A stretch of DNA of 64,000 nucleotides from an uncultured Prevotella sp. (GCA_905202125.1 CAJKQX010000003.1:16138-80137), one strand, 5' to 3'; shown: positions 35,329 to 44,757, numbered from the stretch's first letter. Notes: generated by a model from the letters alone, not told the origin. Program-made: numbers and translations.

Positions 35329-36585
35329 TTATTCAAAGGCTCCCATACGAAGCATCTCCACCTCTTTCTCAGTGAGGAATCGCCAGTCGCCGCGGCGCAA
35401 ATTCTTCTTTGTCAGTCCGGCAAACTGCACACGGTCGAGCTTGACCACGCGATAGCCGAGATGCTCGAAGATACGACGCACGATGCGGTTTTTGCCACTG
35501 TGGATCTCGATACCCACCTGACTCTTGTCCGTATCGCTGGCGTAGGCTATCTCGTCGGCATGTATCTCGCCGTCCTCCAGTTCGATACCTTCGGATATCT
35601 GTTTCATATCGCTGGCGGTGACATTCTTGTCGAGGAACACGTGATAAACTTTCTTTTTCAGGAATTTGGGATGTGTGAGCTTGCTGGCGAGGTCGCCATC
35701 GTTGGTAAGGAGAAGCACACCGGTGGTGTTACGGTCAAGACGTCCCACAGGATAGATGCGCTCCGGGCATACATTACCGACGATGTCCATGACTGTCTTG
35801 CGCTGTTGCGGGTCGTCACTGGTGGTGACGCAGTCTTTGGGTTTGTTGAGCAGCACGTACACCTTTTTCTCCAGAGTCACCGGTTTGTCGTGGAATTTCA
35901 CCTCGTCCGAGCGCAGGACCTTAGTTCCGAGTTCGGTCACGACAGTGCCGTTGACTGTTATCTCACCGGCCTGGATATACTCGTCGGCCTCGCGTCGGCT
36001 ACATACGCCGGCATTAGCGAGGTATTTGTTGAGACGCAAGGGCTCGTTCGGGTCGATGTGAGTTTCGCTGTACTCGATGCGTTTCTTCATGCTGTACTTG
36101 GCATTCGGGTCGTAATTGCCCGTGCGGGGACGATAACCGCCCTGCTGACGGGGCTGATAGCCGCCCTGGCCACCCTCGTTGTTGTTGAAACGGGGGCGAT
36201 AGCCACCCTGCTGACGGGGCTGATAGCCGCCCTGACCGCCCTCGGTGTTGTTGAAACGGGGGCGATAGCCGCCCTGCTGACGGGGCTGATAACCGCTCTG
36301 AGAGCCCTCGGTGTTGTTGAAACGGGGACGATAGCCGCCCTGCTGACGGGGCTGGTAGCCACCGCCATTATTATTCTGTTGCAAGCCTGTACCGAATCCT
36401 TCAGGTCGGAAACCGCCAGCCTCGCTGCTTCTCACAGCGGTGTATGTGCGCTGCGCATGGATACGCGGGCGCTGCGGACGGCTTGCGCTCTTATACTCAT
36501 TTTGATAATTAGATATCGAACGCTCGTGCGTTTCGCTCTGTTCACTTGCCTGTTTCTGTGTTTTGTTTTCTATATCCATTTCCAT
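35329..36585 (-). CDS. rluB: RluB-like pseudouridine synthase with repetitive N terminus (left copy)
   Basis: 418-residue pseudouridine synthase, probably acting on 23S rRNA helix 89. The C-terminal 240 residues hold an S4 domain (LRLNKYLANAGVCSRREADEYI, near 178) and the catalytic domain with the Asp in GRLDRNTTGVLLLTNDG. The first 160 residues are unstructured and include four near-perfect 22-residue repeats with core GYQPRQQGGYRPRFNN, encoded by a 66-bp DNA tandem repeat (about 36105-36363). Arg/Gly/Gln-rich tails of this kind are common in Bacteroidales RluB and may bind RNA. Confidence 0.9.
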   Translation of the reverse strand: MEMDIENKTQKQASEQSETHERSISNYQNEYKSASRPQRPRIHAQRTYTAVRSSEAGGFRPEGFGTGLQQNNNGGGYQPRQQGGYRPRFNNTEGSQSGYQPRQQGGYRPRFNNTEGGQGGYQPRQQGGYRPRFNNNEGGQGGYQPRQQGGYRPRTGNYDPNAKYSMKKRIEYSETHIDPNEPLRLNKYLANAGVCSRREADEYIQAGEITVNGTVVTELGTKVLRSDEVKFHDKPVTLEKKVYVLLNKPKDCVTTSDDPQQRKTVMDIVGNVCPERIYPVGRLDRNTTGVLLLTNDGDLASKLTHPKFLKKKVYHVFLDKNVTASDMKQISEGIELEDGEIHADEIAYASDTDKSQVGIEIHSGKNRIVRRIFEHLGYRVVKLDRVQFAGLTKKNLRRGDWRFLTEKEVEMLRMGAFE

Positions 36586-36678
36586 AATATAATAATGTGT
36601 TTCGGCCTCACGGCTCCGGTTAATAAATTATGTGCAAATATTTCTGTTTTAAATATTGTCTTTTTGTAATCACCGTTA

Positions 36679-38025
36679 TCAGATACCCGTATAATTATGC
36701 GGTGTTATGGCCATGAGTTCATTCTTCACATCATCGGATACATCCAATGTCCGGATGAAATCGTGAATGGTCTGTTCAGTCATTTTCGTATTGGTACGAG
36801 TGAGCGCCTTGAGCGCCTCGTAAGGATGCGGATAGGCCTCGCGGCGCAGTATGGTCTGTATGGCCTCGGCCACCACAGCCCATGTATTGTCGAGATCTTC
36901 GTTGATTTTCTGTTCGTTGAGAATCAGCTTGCGCAGTCCCTTCAGTGTGCTCTGTATGGCGATAAGTCCGTGTCCGAGAGGCACACCGATGTTGCGGAGC
37001 ACCGTGGAGTCTGTAAGGTCGCGCTGCAGACGGCTCACCGGCAGTTTCTGTGCGATGAACTGCAACAGTGCGTTGGCTATGCCCAGATTGCCCTCGCTGT
37101 TCTCAAAGTCGATGGGATTCACCTTATGCGGCATTGCGCTCGATCCCACCTCGCCCTGTTTGATTTTCTGTTTGAAATAATCCATTGAGATATACATCCA
37201 GAAATCGCGGTCGAGATCGACGATGATGGTATTGATGCGGCGCACGGCGTCAAACACCGAACCCAGACAGTCGTAGTTGCTTATCTGTGTGGTGTACTGC
37301 TCGCGCTCCAGACCGAGTTTCTCCGAGGCAAATCGATTGCCGAACGTCTTCCAGTCGTACTGCGGATATGCCACGTGGTGAGCGTTGTAGTTGCCCGTTG
37401 CGCCACCGAATTTGGCGGTCATGCGACAGTTCTTCAGTTGTTTGAGCTGTTCTTCCAAACGATAGGCGAACACCTTCACCTCTTTGCCCAGACGTGTGGG
37501 CGAAGCCGGCTGACCGTGTGTCTTGGCGAGCATGGGTATCTCTTTCCACTCCTCGGCGTAATCGTTCAGTTGTGAGATAAGTTCCTCCACAGCCGGACAA
37601 TACACATCGGCAAGCGCCTCCTTGACAGAGAGCGGCACACTGGTATTGTTGATATCCTGGGATGTAAGTCCGAAATGTATGAACTCCTTGTAGGCGTCCA
37701 GCCCACCTATCTTATCAAACTCCTCCTTGATGAAATACTCCACGGCCTTCACGTCGTGGTTGGTAACCTTCTCAATGTCTTTCACGCGAGCGGCCGCTGT
37801 CTCATCAAACGTCAGATAGATATCTCTCAGACGAGAGAAGAGCGAGTGGTCGAATGCGGCCAATTGGGGCAAGGGTAGTTCACACAAAGAGATGAAATAT
37901 TCTATTTCAACGCGCACTCTGTAACGTATGAGCGCATACTCTGAAAAATATTCTGCCAATGCTTCTGTTTTTCCTCTATAACGGCCATCAACAGGCGATA
38001 TGGCTGTCAGCAAATCAAGTTCCAT
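36679..38025 (-). CDS. purB: Adenylosuccinate lyase (left copy)
   Basis: 448-residue lyase acting twice in purine synthesis, on SAICAR and on adenylosuccinate. Visible are the N-terminal SPVDGRY, TNHDVKAVEYFIK and TSQDINNTSVP, the THGQPASPTRLGKE block, and the superfamily signature GEVGSSAMPHKVNPIDFEN with the catalytic Ser loop. It is first in the purB-rluB-asnS cluster. The plus-strand purB starting at 38409 is a diverged homologue (I estimate about 70% identical by eye). Confidence 0.96.
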   Translation of the reverse strand: MELDLLTAISPVDGRYRGKTEALAEYFSEYALIRYRVRVEIEYFISLCELPLPQLAAFDHSLFSRLRDIYLTFDETAAARVKDIEKVTNHDVKAVEYFIKEEFDKIGGLDAYKEFIHFGLTSQDINNTSVPLSVKEALADVYCPAVEELISQLNDYAEEWKEIPMLAKTHGQPASPTRLGKEVKVFAYRLEEQLKQLKNCRMTAKFGGATGNYNAHHVAYPQYDWKTFGNRFASEKLGLEREQYTTQISNYDCLGSVFDAVRRINTIIVDLDRDFWMYISMDYFKQKIKQGEVGSSAMPHKVNPIDFENSEGNLGIANALLQFIAQKLPVSRLQRDLTDSTVLRNIGVPLGHGLIAIQSTLKGLRKLILNEQKINEDLDNTWAVVAEAIQTILRREAYPHPYEALKALTRTNTKMTEQTIHDFIRTLDVSDDVKNELMAITPHNYTGI

Positions 38026-38170
38026 AAATTATACGTATTATTCAGTCTGCAAAATTAATAATTAATATCGAAACATGCGCAAAGATTCTGAAAAGTTAAT
38101 GCAACATATTTAATTTTATAATTGTAGTGCGGATAAATTTAGAATGTAGTTAGAAAATATTTAAAAAAGA

Positions 38171-38204
38171 AAAAACCTGACTTGATTTCTCGCGTCAGGT
38201 TTTC
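38171..38204 (-). terminator. Terminator after tRNA-Val
   Basis: AAAACCTGAC pairs with GTCAGGTTTT, followed by T residues on the minus strand, directly 3' of the tRNA. Confidence 0.75.
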
Positions 38205-38207
38205 TTG

Positions 38208-38282
38208 TGGGCGTTGACGGATTCGAACCGCCGACCCTCTGCTTGTAAGGCAGATGCTCTAAACCAGCTGAGCTAAACGCCC
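38208..38282 (-). tRNA. tRNA-Val (TAC)
   Basis: A 75-base tRNA. The acceptor stem pairs GGGCGTT with AACGCCC, discriminator A, D-arm GCTCAGCTGG, anticodon stem-loop CTGCCTTACAAGCAG presenting TAC, T-arm GGTTCGAATCC. A TACCTTTG -7 box lies at 38306-38313. The tRNA sits exactly between the two compositionally different halves. Confidence 0.95.
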
Positions 38283-38305
38283 GGATAGTTTGCCGAAAAG
38301 CGTTG

Positions 38306-38385
38306 CAAAGGTAATACTATTTTTTTATCCGCAAAACAAAAAATGAAATTTTTGTGTAAAAATTGCCGGGGAAATCGTATTTTTG
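38306..38385. promoter_or_regulatory. Divergent promoters for tRNA-Val and right purB
   Basis: A minus-strand TACCTTTG (38306-38313) serves the tRNA and a plus-strand TATTTTTG (38378-38385) serves purB, 24 bases before its ATG. Both match TAnnTTTG. Confidence 0.55.
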
Positions 38386-38408
38386 TGCTCTATTTCAAAT
38401 AAGAGACT

Positions 38409-39752
38409 ATGGAATTATCATCACTCACGGCTATATCTCCTGTCGATGGCCGCTATCGCAATAAGGTGGAAAATTTGTCGCTTTATTTTTCGGAATGGGC
38501 ACTTATCCGGTATAGGGTACGGGTCGAAATCGAGTATTTCATTGCATTGTGCGAATTGCCTCTGCCTCAGCTCTCGGGGGTAAATCCTGATTTGTTCCCG
38601 GCGTTGCGCAAGATATATACCGATTTTACGGGGGCCGATGCCGAAAAAGTGAAGTCGATAGAGTCTGTTACTAATCATGATGTGAAAGCTGTCGAGTATT
38701 TTATTAAAGAGAAATTCGACGAATTGCATTTGGAGGCTTATAAAGAGTTTATCCATTTCGGGTTGACTTCACAGGATATTAATAATACGTCGGTTCCTCT
38801 TTTGTTGAAAGAGGCTTTGCACGATTGTTATTTCCCGGTGTTGAAAGATATGCTGGCTATTATCAACCGGTATGCCGAGGAATGGAAAGATATTCCCATG
38901 CTTGCCAAAACTCACGGGCAGCCGGCATCGCCCACCCGTCTGGGGAAAGAGATACGGGTATTTGGCTATCGGTTGGAACGACAGATGGCTTTGCTCGAAT
39001 CGGTTCCGGTGAGCGGTAAGTTCGGAGGAGCTACCGGTAATTTCAATGCTCATCGTTTTGCTTATCCCGATATCGATTGGCCGGCATTCGGGAATAGATT
39101 TTTGAAGGAGCGGTTGGGGATAGACCGGGAGGAGTGGACCACTCAAATTTCGAATTACGACAATCTCGCCGCTCTGTTCGATGCTTTGCGCCGTATCAAC
39201 ACGATTGTGGTAGATCTCGACCGGGATTTCTGGCAATACATTTCTATGGAGTATTTCAAGCAGAAAATCAAAGCGGGAGAAGTGGGTTCGTCGGCAATGC
39301 CTCACAAGGTGAATCCCATCGATTATGAAAATTCGGAGGGGAATCTCGGAATAGCCAATGCCATATTGGACCACTTGTCTTCGAAGTTGCCGGTTTCGCG
39401 CTTGCAACGCGACTTGACCGACTCGACCGTGCTGCGGAATGTGGGTGTTCCTTTGGCTCATACGTTAATTGCCTTCCATAGTACAATCAAGGGATTGAAT
39501 AAACTGTTACTGAACGAACCGGCTATATATCGCGATCTCGATCAGATGTGGAATGTGGTAGCCGAAGGTATCCAGACGATTTTGCGGAGGGAAGGTTATC
39601 CTCACCCGTACGAGACTTTGAAGGCTTTGACACGGACGAATACGGTAATTAATGCCGACTCCATACGGGAATTTATCGATACGCTCGATATTTCGGAATC
39701 GGTAAAAGAGGAATTACGAAAGATAACTCCTCACTCATATACCGGGTTTTGA
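38409..39752 (+). CDS. purB: Adenylosuccinate lyase (right copy)
   Basis: 447-residue adenylosuccinate lyase with the same motifs as the left copy (SPVDGRY, TNHDVKAVEYFIKE, THGQPASPTRLGKE, GEVGSSAMPHKVNPIDYEN) but AT-richer codons and many substitutions. Both copies look fully functional. It starts the plus-strand series purB-rluB-asnS, mirror image of the left series, each gene here separated by wide intergenic DNA. Confidence 0.96.
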   Translation: MELSSLTAISPVDGRYRNKVENLSLYFSEWALIRYRVRVEIEYFIALCELPLPQLSGVNPDLFPALRKIYTDFTGADAEKVKSIESVTNHDVKAVEYFIKEKFDELHLEAYKEFIHFGLTSQDINNTSVPLLLKEALHDCYFPVLKDMLAIINRYAEEWKDIPMLAKTHGQPASPTRLGKEIRVFGYRLERQMALLESVPVSGKFGGATGNFNAHRFAYPDIDWPAFGNRFLKERLGIDREEWTTQISNYDNLAALFDALRRINTIVVDLDRDFWQYISMEYFKQKIKAGEVGSSAMPHKVNPIDYENSEGNLGIANAILDHLSSKLPVSRLQRDLTDSTVLRNVGVPLAHTLIAFHSTIKGLNKLLLNEPAIYRDLDQMWNVVAEGIQTILRREGYPHPYETLKALTRTNTVINADSIREFIDTLDISESVKEELRKITPHSYTGF

Positions 39753-39795
39753 TGATGTGGGGAAGCCTCACAAGATTAAAAATAAGACTTGTAAC

Positions 39796-39830
39796 CGAAG
39801 GAGAATAAGAGGGCCTCTTATTCTCCTTCG
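39796..39830. terminator. 17-bp-arm palindrome after right purB
   Basis: CGAAGGAGAATAAGAGG, a single G, then its exact complement. It would form a very strong hairpin in RNA, but with no loop and no T-run, so factor-dependent termination, mRNA protection or DNA cruciform formation are all possible. Confidence 0.6.
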
Positions 39831-39868
39831 ACATTTATCGCATATCGGTTCGGAAAGTCTGTATTGGG

Positions 39869-40385
39869 TTCAGTAGAAAATCAGAAGGAATAGACATGAA
39901 TTTTAGCGATGAAATTCTTGACGATAGCAACAGTTCGATCTCTTCGATGAAGGATTGAGAAAGATAATGTATTATGTTTTTGAAGGCTTAATCCCCTTGC
40001 CTTTCGGGCACTCCCCCTATCTCATCTGCGATGAACGGAGGTAGGGTGTTGATACTTTGATATGTTTCCTCTGTTGCGGATAATTTTATTTAACCCCTCT
40101 GTCCTTCGGACATCGCCCCTATATTTTGCTGTCGCAAAACACCCTGTAAGATTACGGGACACGGCAGGGAAGAGGTTTTAATAATCTCGCTCCAATCCCT
40201 CACTGTTCTAAAAAAAAGGGGCTGAAATGTCCGGCAATGCCACATAGATACAATAGGAAGAAAAGATTAAAATGGTAATTCTCATTTCGGCACAGGGATA
40301 GATTTTACCCTTCTCCTCTGTGTCGTATAGCGATAGGGGAGAGGCCGAAGAAACAATCGTTTCTGAGGAGAGGGGTATGCAAGGC
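39869..40385 (+). repeat. Interspersed intergenic repeat, copy 1
   Basis: Begins TTCAGTAGAAAATCAGAAGG, continues with ATGAATTTTAGCGATGA, GAAGGATTGAGAAAGATAAT, blocks of CCCTTGCCTTTCGGGCACTC and CTACGGGACACGGCAGGG type, and a tail GAAACAATCGTTTCTGAGGAG near 40350. Copies are at 43489, 57216 and 63872, all in the same orientation. No ORF is conserved. It occupies most of the 950-base gap between purB and rluB. Confidence 0.75.
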
Positions 40386-40544
40386 CCCCACTGATTCCCG
40401 TATTGAGCATGTATTTGTTGCTTTGAACGGTTGTAAGGCAGATTCTTTGCGAGCCGGACGAACAAAAGTCCCGAGCTTTTGTTTTTTTAAGCAGAAAATA
40501 ACAACTTATTCGATTGTAATAGAAGCAAAATGAAAAATCCTTCG

Positions 40545-40617
40545 TATCTTTGCAACGTATTTACAAACATAGGCTGCGGCTCGATAGTAAATTTGTTTTT
40601 ACTTTCGGTTTGTACGA
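40545..40617 (+). promoter_or_regulatory. Promoter with repeat-type leader, before rluB
   Basis: TATCTTTG (40545-40552) followed by a leader beginning TTTACAAACATAGGCTGCGG and ending ACTTTCGGTTTGTAC. The same arrangement occurs before lgt at 45938-46013, so it is a mobile or repeated promoter-leader module. Confidence 0.6.
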
Positions 40618-40709
40618 ATTTTTGTTTATGAGAAAAAATAACTATCATTTATAACAGATGTTTTTTTTATAGGCCGAGAGGCTTGTATTTTTAATTACAA
40701 ACAATTTCT

Positions 40710-41960
40710 ATGGAAAGCGAAAAAAGAGCTAAGCGTCCGCGCATCGGAATGTCGAACCGCGAAGGTGCGACCGAGCGATATGAAAAAGTAGAGTACAGAA
40801 GAAATGGAGGAGAAGAGGGACACTCCTCGTACAGTGCGAATGCGGAAAGACCATACTATCCCCGCAATAACTATGGAGATGGAGGAAATCGTTCTTACGG
40901 TAACGAACGTCCTAACAACTATGGTAATCGTCAGGGAGGGTATAGCAATAACCGTCAGGGCAATTACGGAAACAACCGTCGGAACAATAACTACAACAAT
41001 ACTCCGAGGTATAATCAGGATTATAATCGTAATAACGAAGTGGGAGAGGGGTTTCAGCAGCCTTACGGGGAAAGTGAGAGACCTCGTTATCCGAAGCAAA
41101 ACAATCGCCCGGGCGGATATAATAACCGGGGGTATAATAATCGCGGAGGATATAATCAGAATCGCCAGCAACCGCGTCGGAATAATAAGGTGTTCAGCCG
41201 CCCGCAGCGCATCGAATATGAGTTGCCGGAGGTGGATCCGAATGAACCGATTCGTCTGAATAAATTTATGGCTAATGCAGGGATCTGTTCCCGTCGTGAG
41301 GCCGACGAATTTATTCAAGCCGGAGAAGTGTTGGTCAACGGGGTTGCCGTGACCGAACTGGGAACGAAGATTACCCGTAATGATACGGTGACATTCCGTG
41401 GCAAGGTGGTGACTTTGGAACGTAAGATTTACGTATTGTTGAATAAACCTAAGGATTGTGTGACTACATCGGACGACCCACAAGGACGACTCACGGTGAT
41501 GGATATCGTGCGTAACGCTTGTACCGAACGGATTTATCCGGTGGGACGTCTCGACCGCAACACGACCGGTGTGTTACTGCTGACGAATGATGGCGACCTT
41601 GCATCGAAACTGACGCACCCGAAGTTTATCAAGAAAAAGATATACCATGTGTGGCTCGACCGAGATGTGAGCGAGGAGGATATGCAACGAATCGCCGATG
41701 GTATAGAATTGGAAGACGGCCCTATACAGCCCGATGCCGTAAGTTATGCCAACGAGACGGATATGAACCAAGTGGGTATCGAGATTCATTCGGGTCGGAA
41801 TCGTATCGTGCGTCGTATTTTCGAAGCCTTAGGGTATCGTGTGGTTAAACTCGACCGGGTTTATTTCGCCGGGCTTACCAAGAAGAACTTGCAACGGGGG
41901 CGTTGGCGTTACCTCACTCAGCAAGAGGTGAACATGTTGCAGATGGGTTCATTCGAATAA
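40710..41960 (+). CDS. rluB: RluB-like pseudouridine synthase with Asn/Gly/Tyr-rich N terminus (right copy)
   Basis: 416-residue homologue of the left RluB. The S4 domain (IRLNKFMANAGICSRREADEFI) and catalytic GRLDRNTTGVLLLTNDGDLASKLTHPKF are strongly conserved. The first 155 residues are low-complexity and rich in Asn, Gly, Tyr and Arg (for example NNYGNRQGGYSNNRQGNYG), quite unlike the Gln/Arg repeats of the left copy, although in the same place. The contrast shows that the tail evolves by composition, not by sequence. Confidence 0.9.
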   Translation: MESEKRAKRPRIGMSNREGATERYEKVEYRRNGGEEGHSSYSANAERPYYPRNNYGDGGNRSYGNERPNNYGNRQGGYSNNRQGNYGNNRRNNNYNNTPRYNQDYNRNNEVGEGFQQPYGESERPRYPKQNNRPGGYNNRGYNNRGGYNQNRQQPRRNNKVFSRPQRIEYELPEVDPNEPIRLNKFMANAGICSRREADEFIQAGEVLVNGVAVTELGTKITRNDTVTFRGKVVTLERKIYVLLNKPKDCVTTSDDPQGRLTVMDIVRNACTERIYPVGRLDRNTTGVLLLTNDGDLASKLTHPKFIKKKIYHVWLDRDVSEEDMQRIADGIELEDGPIQPDAVSYANETDMNQVGIEIHSGRNRIVRRIFEALGYRVVKLDRVYFAGLTKKNLQRGRWRYLTQQEVNMLQMGSFE

Positions 41961-42035
41961 GAAATGTTTATCACGTCCCGAACGGTTCTCCGTACGGGGC
42001 GATGCTTAAAAAAGTGTACAATTATATAGGAAAGT

Positions 42036-43433
42036 ATGGAAACAATGAAAAGAACCAAAGTCGTCGATGCATTTGATGCATCTCTTTACGGGACAAAAGT
42101 AAATGTAAAGGGTTGGGTGCGTACGCGCCGTGGCAATAAAAATGTGAATTTTATTGCCGTGAACGACGGTTCTACCATTAAAAATATACAGGTCGTGGTG
42201 GACCTCTCCAAATTTTCGGAAGCGGAGATGAAACCGATAACGACCGGTGCTTGTATTAGTGTCATCGGTACATTGGTGGAGTCGCAAGGTAAAGGTCAGC
42301 AGGCCGAGATACAGGCCGATAGCATAGAGCTTTACGGCGGCGCCGACCCCGATGTATATCCGTTGCAGAAGAAAGGGCATACGCTGGAATTTTTACGGGA
42401 AATCGCACATTTGCGTCCTCGTACGAACACATTTGGAGCAGTGTTGCGTATCCGTCACAATATGGCTTATGCCATTCACAAATATTTCAACGATCGGGGA
42501 TTTTTCTATTTGAATACTCCGTTAATTACGGGTAGCGACTGCGAAGGTGCAGGAGCTATGTTTCAAGTAACGACTCTCGACTTGAACCAAGTACCTAAGA
42601 CCGAGGACGGAGCGGTGGATTATAGCGAGGATTTCTTCGGCAAACCTACCAGCCTCACTGTATCGGGACAGCTCGAAGGTGAATTGGGTGCGATGTCTTT
42701 GGGCGCGATTTATACGTTTGGCCCTACGTTCCGCGCCGAGAATTCGAATACACCGCGCCACTTGGCCGAGTTTTGGATGGTAGAGCCGGAAGTCGCTTTT
42801 AACGAAATCGGAGAGAACATGGATTTGGCGGAGGATTTCCTCAAATACCTGATTCGCTATGCGCTCGATCACTGTCAGGACGACCTTGAATTTTTGTGCC
42901 AGATGTACGACAAGGAATTGATCGACCGGTTGAAGTTCGTCGTGGATAACGATTTTGTGCGGTTGCCGTACACCGAAGGTGTAAAAATTTTGGAAGAGTC
43001 GGGCCATAAATTCGAATATCCAGTCTATTGGGGCGCCGATTTGCAGAGCGAACATGAGCGTTTCTTGGTAGAGGAACATTTCAAGAAACCGGTTATCCTC
43101 ACCGATTATCCGAAAGAGATAAAGGCTTTTTATATGAAAATGAACGACGATGGCAAGACGGTTCGGGCGATGGACGTGCTGTTCCCCCGTATCGGCGAGA
43201 TTATCGGAGGTTCGCAGCGTGAGGAAAATTATGATAAGTTACTTGCCCGTATCGAAGAGTTGCATATCCCGATGAAGGATATGTGGTGGTATCTCGATAC
43301 CCGCCGTTTCGGTACGGCTCCCCACTCGGGTTTCGGGCTCGGATTCGAACGGTTGCTGTTGTTCGTTACAGGTATGACCAATATCCGCGACGTGATACCG
43401 TTCCCTCGTACGCCGAAAAACGCAGAGTTTTAA
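42036..43433 (+). CDS. asnS: Asparaginyl-tRNA synthetase (right copy)
   Basis: 465-residue class IIb synthetase, homologous along its whole length to the left copy: OB fold VNVKGWVRTRRGNKNVNFIAV, motif 2 TFRAENSNTPRHLAEFWMVEPE, motif 3 GFGLGFERLLLFVTGMTNIRDVIPFPRTP. Conserved gene order behind purB and rluB matches the left cluster. The gene is closed by a strong terminator. Confidence 0.96.
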   Translation: METMKRTKVVDAFDASLYGTKVNVKGWVRTRRGNKNVNFIAVNDGSTIKNIQVVVDLSKFSEAEMKPITTGACISVIGTLVESQGKGQQAEIQADSIELYGGADPDVYPLQKKGHTLEFLREIAHLRPRTNTFGAVLRIRHNMAYAIHKYFNDRGFFYLNTPLITGSDCEGAGAMFQVTTLDLNQVPKTEDGAVDYSEDFFGKPTSLTVSGQLEGELGAMSLGAIYTFGPTFRAENSNTPRHLAEFWMVEPEVAFNEIGENMDLAEDFLKYLIRYALDHCQDDLEFLCQMYDKELIDRLKFVVDNDFVRLPYTEGVKILEESGHKFEYPVYWGADLQSEHERFLVEEHFKKPVILTDYPKEIKAFYMKMNDDGKTVRAMDVLFPRIGEIIGGSQREENYDKLLARIEELHIPMKDMWWYLDTRRFGTAPHSGFGLGFERLLLFVTGMTNIRDVIPFPRTPKNAEF

Positions 43434-43453
43434 AGAGGCTTTTTTGTATAATT

Positions 43454-43484
43454 AAACGGGGTTACCGTGAGGTAACCCCGTTTT
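43454..43484 (+). terminator. Terminator of right asnS
   Basis: AAACGGGGTTACC / GGTAACCCCGTTTT with loop GTGA, immediately downstream of the stop. Confidence 0.85.
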
Positions 43485-43488
43485 GTGA

Positions 43489-43935
43489 TTCAGTAGAAAA
43501 TTTGTGTGGATAGACTTGGATTTTAGAGATGAATCTCTATCGACAACCTCATTCCGGATCTCTTCGGAGAAGAATTGAGAAAGATAATATATTGCTTTTT
43601 GAAAGTTTCACCTTCTTGCCCTGTGGGTACTCTCCTTGTATCCCTTTATGGGAACACCCCGTAAAGCTACGGGACACGGCAGGGGGGGAGGGGGAGGCCC
43701 TAATCCGTTCCCTCTGCTGCGGGTATTTTTGAACCCCTCCGTCACTATGTGTCCCCTCTCCCTATATTTTGTTTGGCGACATACTCCATAGGGCTACGAG
43801 AAACGGTAAGGGAAGAGTTTCCCCTCAGCCGCATTATTTTGGAGAGTTGTATTTATCCTTCTCCCCTGTGTGGCGTTAGCCGTATAGGGGAGACATCGAA
43901 GAAACAACGGTTTCTGAGGAGAGGGGTTGGAATAT
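43489..43935 (+). repeat. Interspersed intergenic repeat, copy 2
   Basis: Same family as 39869: TTCAGTAGAAAATTTGTGTGG start, GAGAAAGATAATATATT, GCTACGGGACACGGCAGGGG and the tail GAAACAACGGTTTCTGAGGAG near 43900. More diverged and with internal length changes. It fills the gap between asnS and the DUF3256 gene. Confidence 0.7.
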
Positions 43936-44047
43936 ACAAGGTCAATCCTTACTAATTAATGGTTGACTAAGCCCGTTTGGTCTCTGATGATATAAGATGA
44001 TTATCGCTGCGATTGAATCTGATTCTGTTCAGGAAAGTGAGGTTGTT

Positions 44048-44680
44048 TTATTTGAATCTTTTTCCGTTCCAATGCAACACGATCGAATCTTGCAGATAGG
44101 GTTCTATGCGATCGAATGATTCTTTGTCTAGATAGTTTGCCCATGACTGCCGGGCACATAGAGAACCGTCGGTAGCGAAGTTGTACTCCACAAGGAAAAT
44201 GTCTACCGGACGTAAAAGGTCTTCTTTTTCGGCCTTTGTCAAGCTATCGGGGAATTGGAAAAACTCTTCCCGTCGTATCTGGCGAATGCGTTCCGAAGCG
44301 GGGAGTTCCTTCCATGCGGTGTCGAAAAACCGTATGCGACTGTCTCCCGCCGGGGCATATACCGTATTGACAAGAGCGATAATCGTGTCGTTACCGGTTG
44401 TATCGTACCACCGTATTTCCATTTTACTGCGTTTCGACAGGTCGATCGAGAGCAGACTGTCTTGTAGCAGTGTCATCTCGGCTTTACCGCCGAGTTTCGT
44501 GACAATCTCGGCTTTCTGTCCGGCGTGCATCAAATCGATCAAGTCCTTCCTCCGGTTTACTTCGATAGAAGGGACGAGCGAGTCGGGCATGGCAATGAAT
44601 AATTGCGCCACCGGTTCTATTGCCGATGATGTCAAGGTGACTATCGAGCATAAACAGAATAACAGATTCCTTAGTTTCAT
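44048..44680 (-). CDS. DUF3256-family secreted protein
   Basis: About 210 residues with signal peptide (MKLRNLLFCLCSIVTLTSSA) and the family's AQLFIAMPDSLVPSIEVNRRKDLIDLMHAG and KLGGKAEMTLLQDSLLSIDLS blocks. Function unknown; the family is limited to Bacteroidales. I start at the ATG at 44680 because the -7 box TACTTTTG (44696-44703) leaves no room for the earlier ATG at 44698. Confidence 0.82.
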   Translation of the reverse strand: MKLRNLLFCLCSIVTLTSSAIEPVAQLFIAMPDSLVPSIEVNRRKDLIDLMHAGQKAEIVTKLGGKAEMTLLQDSLLSIDLSKRSKMEIRWYDTTGNDTIIALVNTVYAPAGDSRIRFFDTAWKELPASERIRQIRREEFFQFPDSLTKAEKEDLLRPVDIFLVEYNFATDGSLCARQSWANYLDKESFDRIEPYLQDSIVLHWNGKRFK

Positions 44681-44757
44681 AACGATCGTTTGACACAAAA
44701 GTAATCATATTTGCTTCTGTGAGCCAAAAAAACAGCCGTAAATATTGTTACCGTTTT

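Noticed and set aside
35461..36669. 402-codon plus-strand frame with hydrophobic repeats
   Set aside because: Antisense to rluB; the apparent repeats mirror the Gly/Gln/Arg repeats of the real protein.
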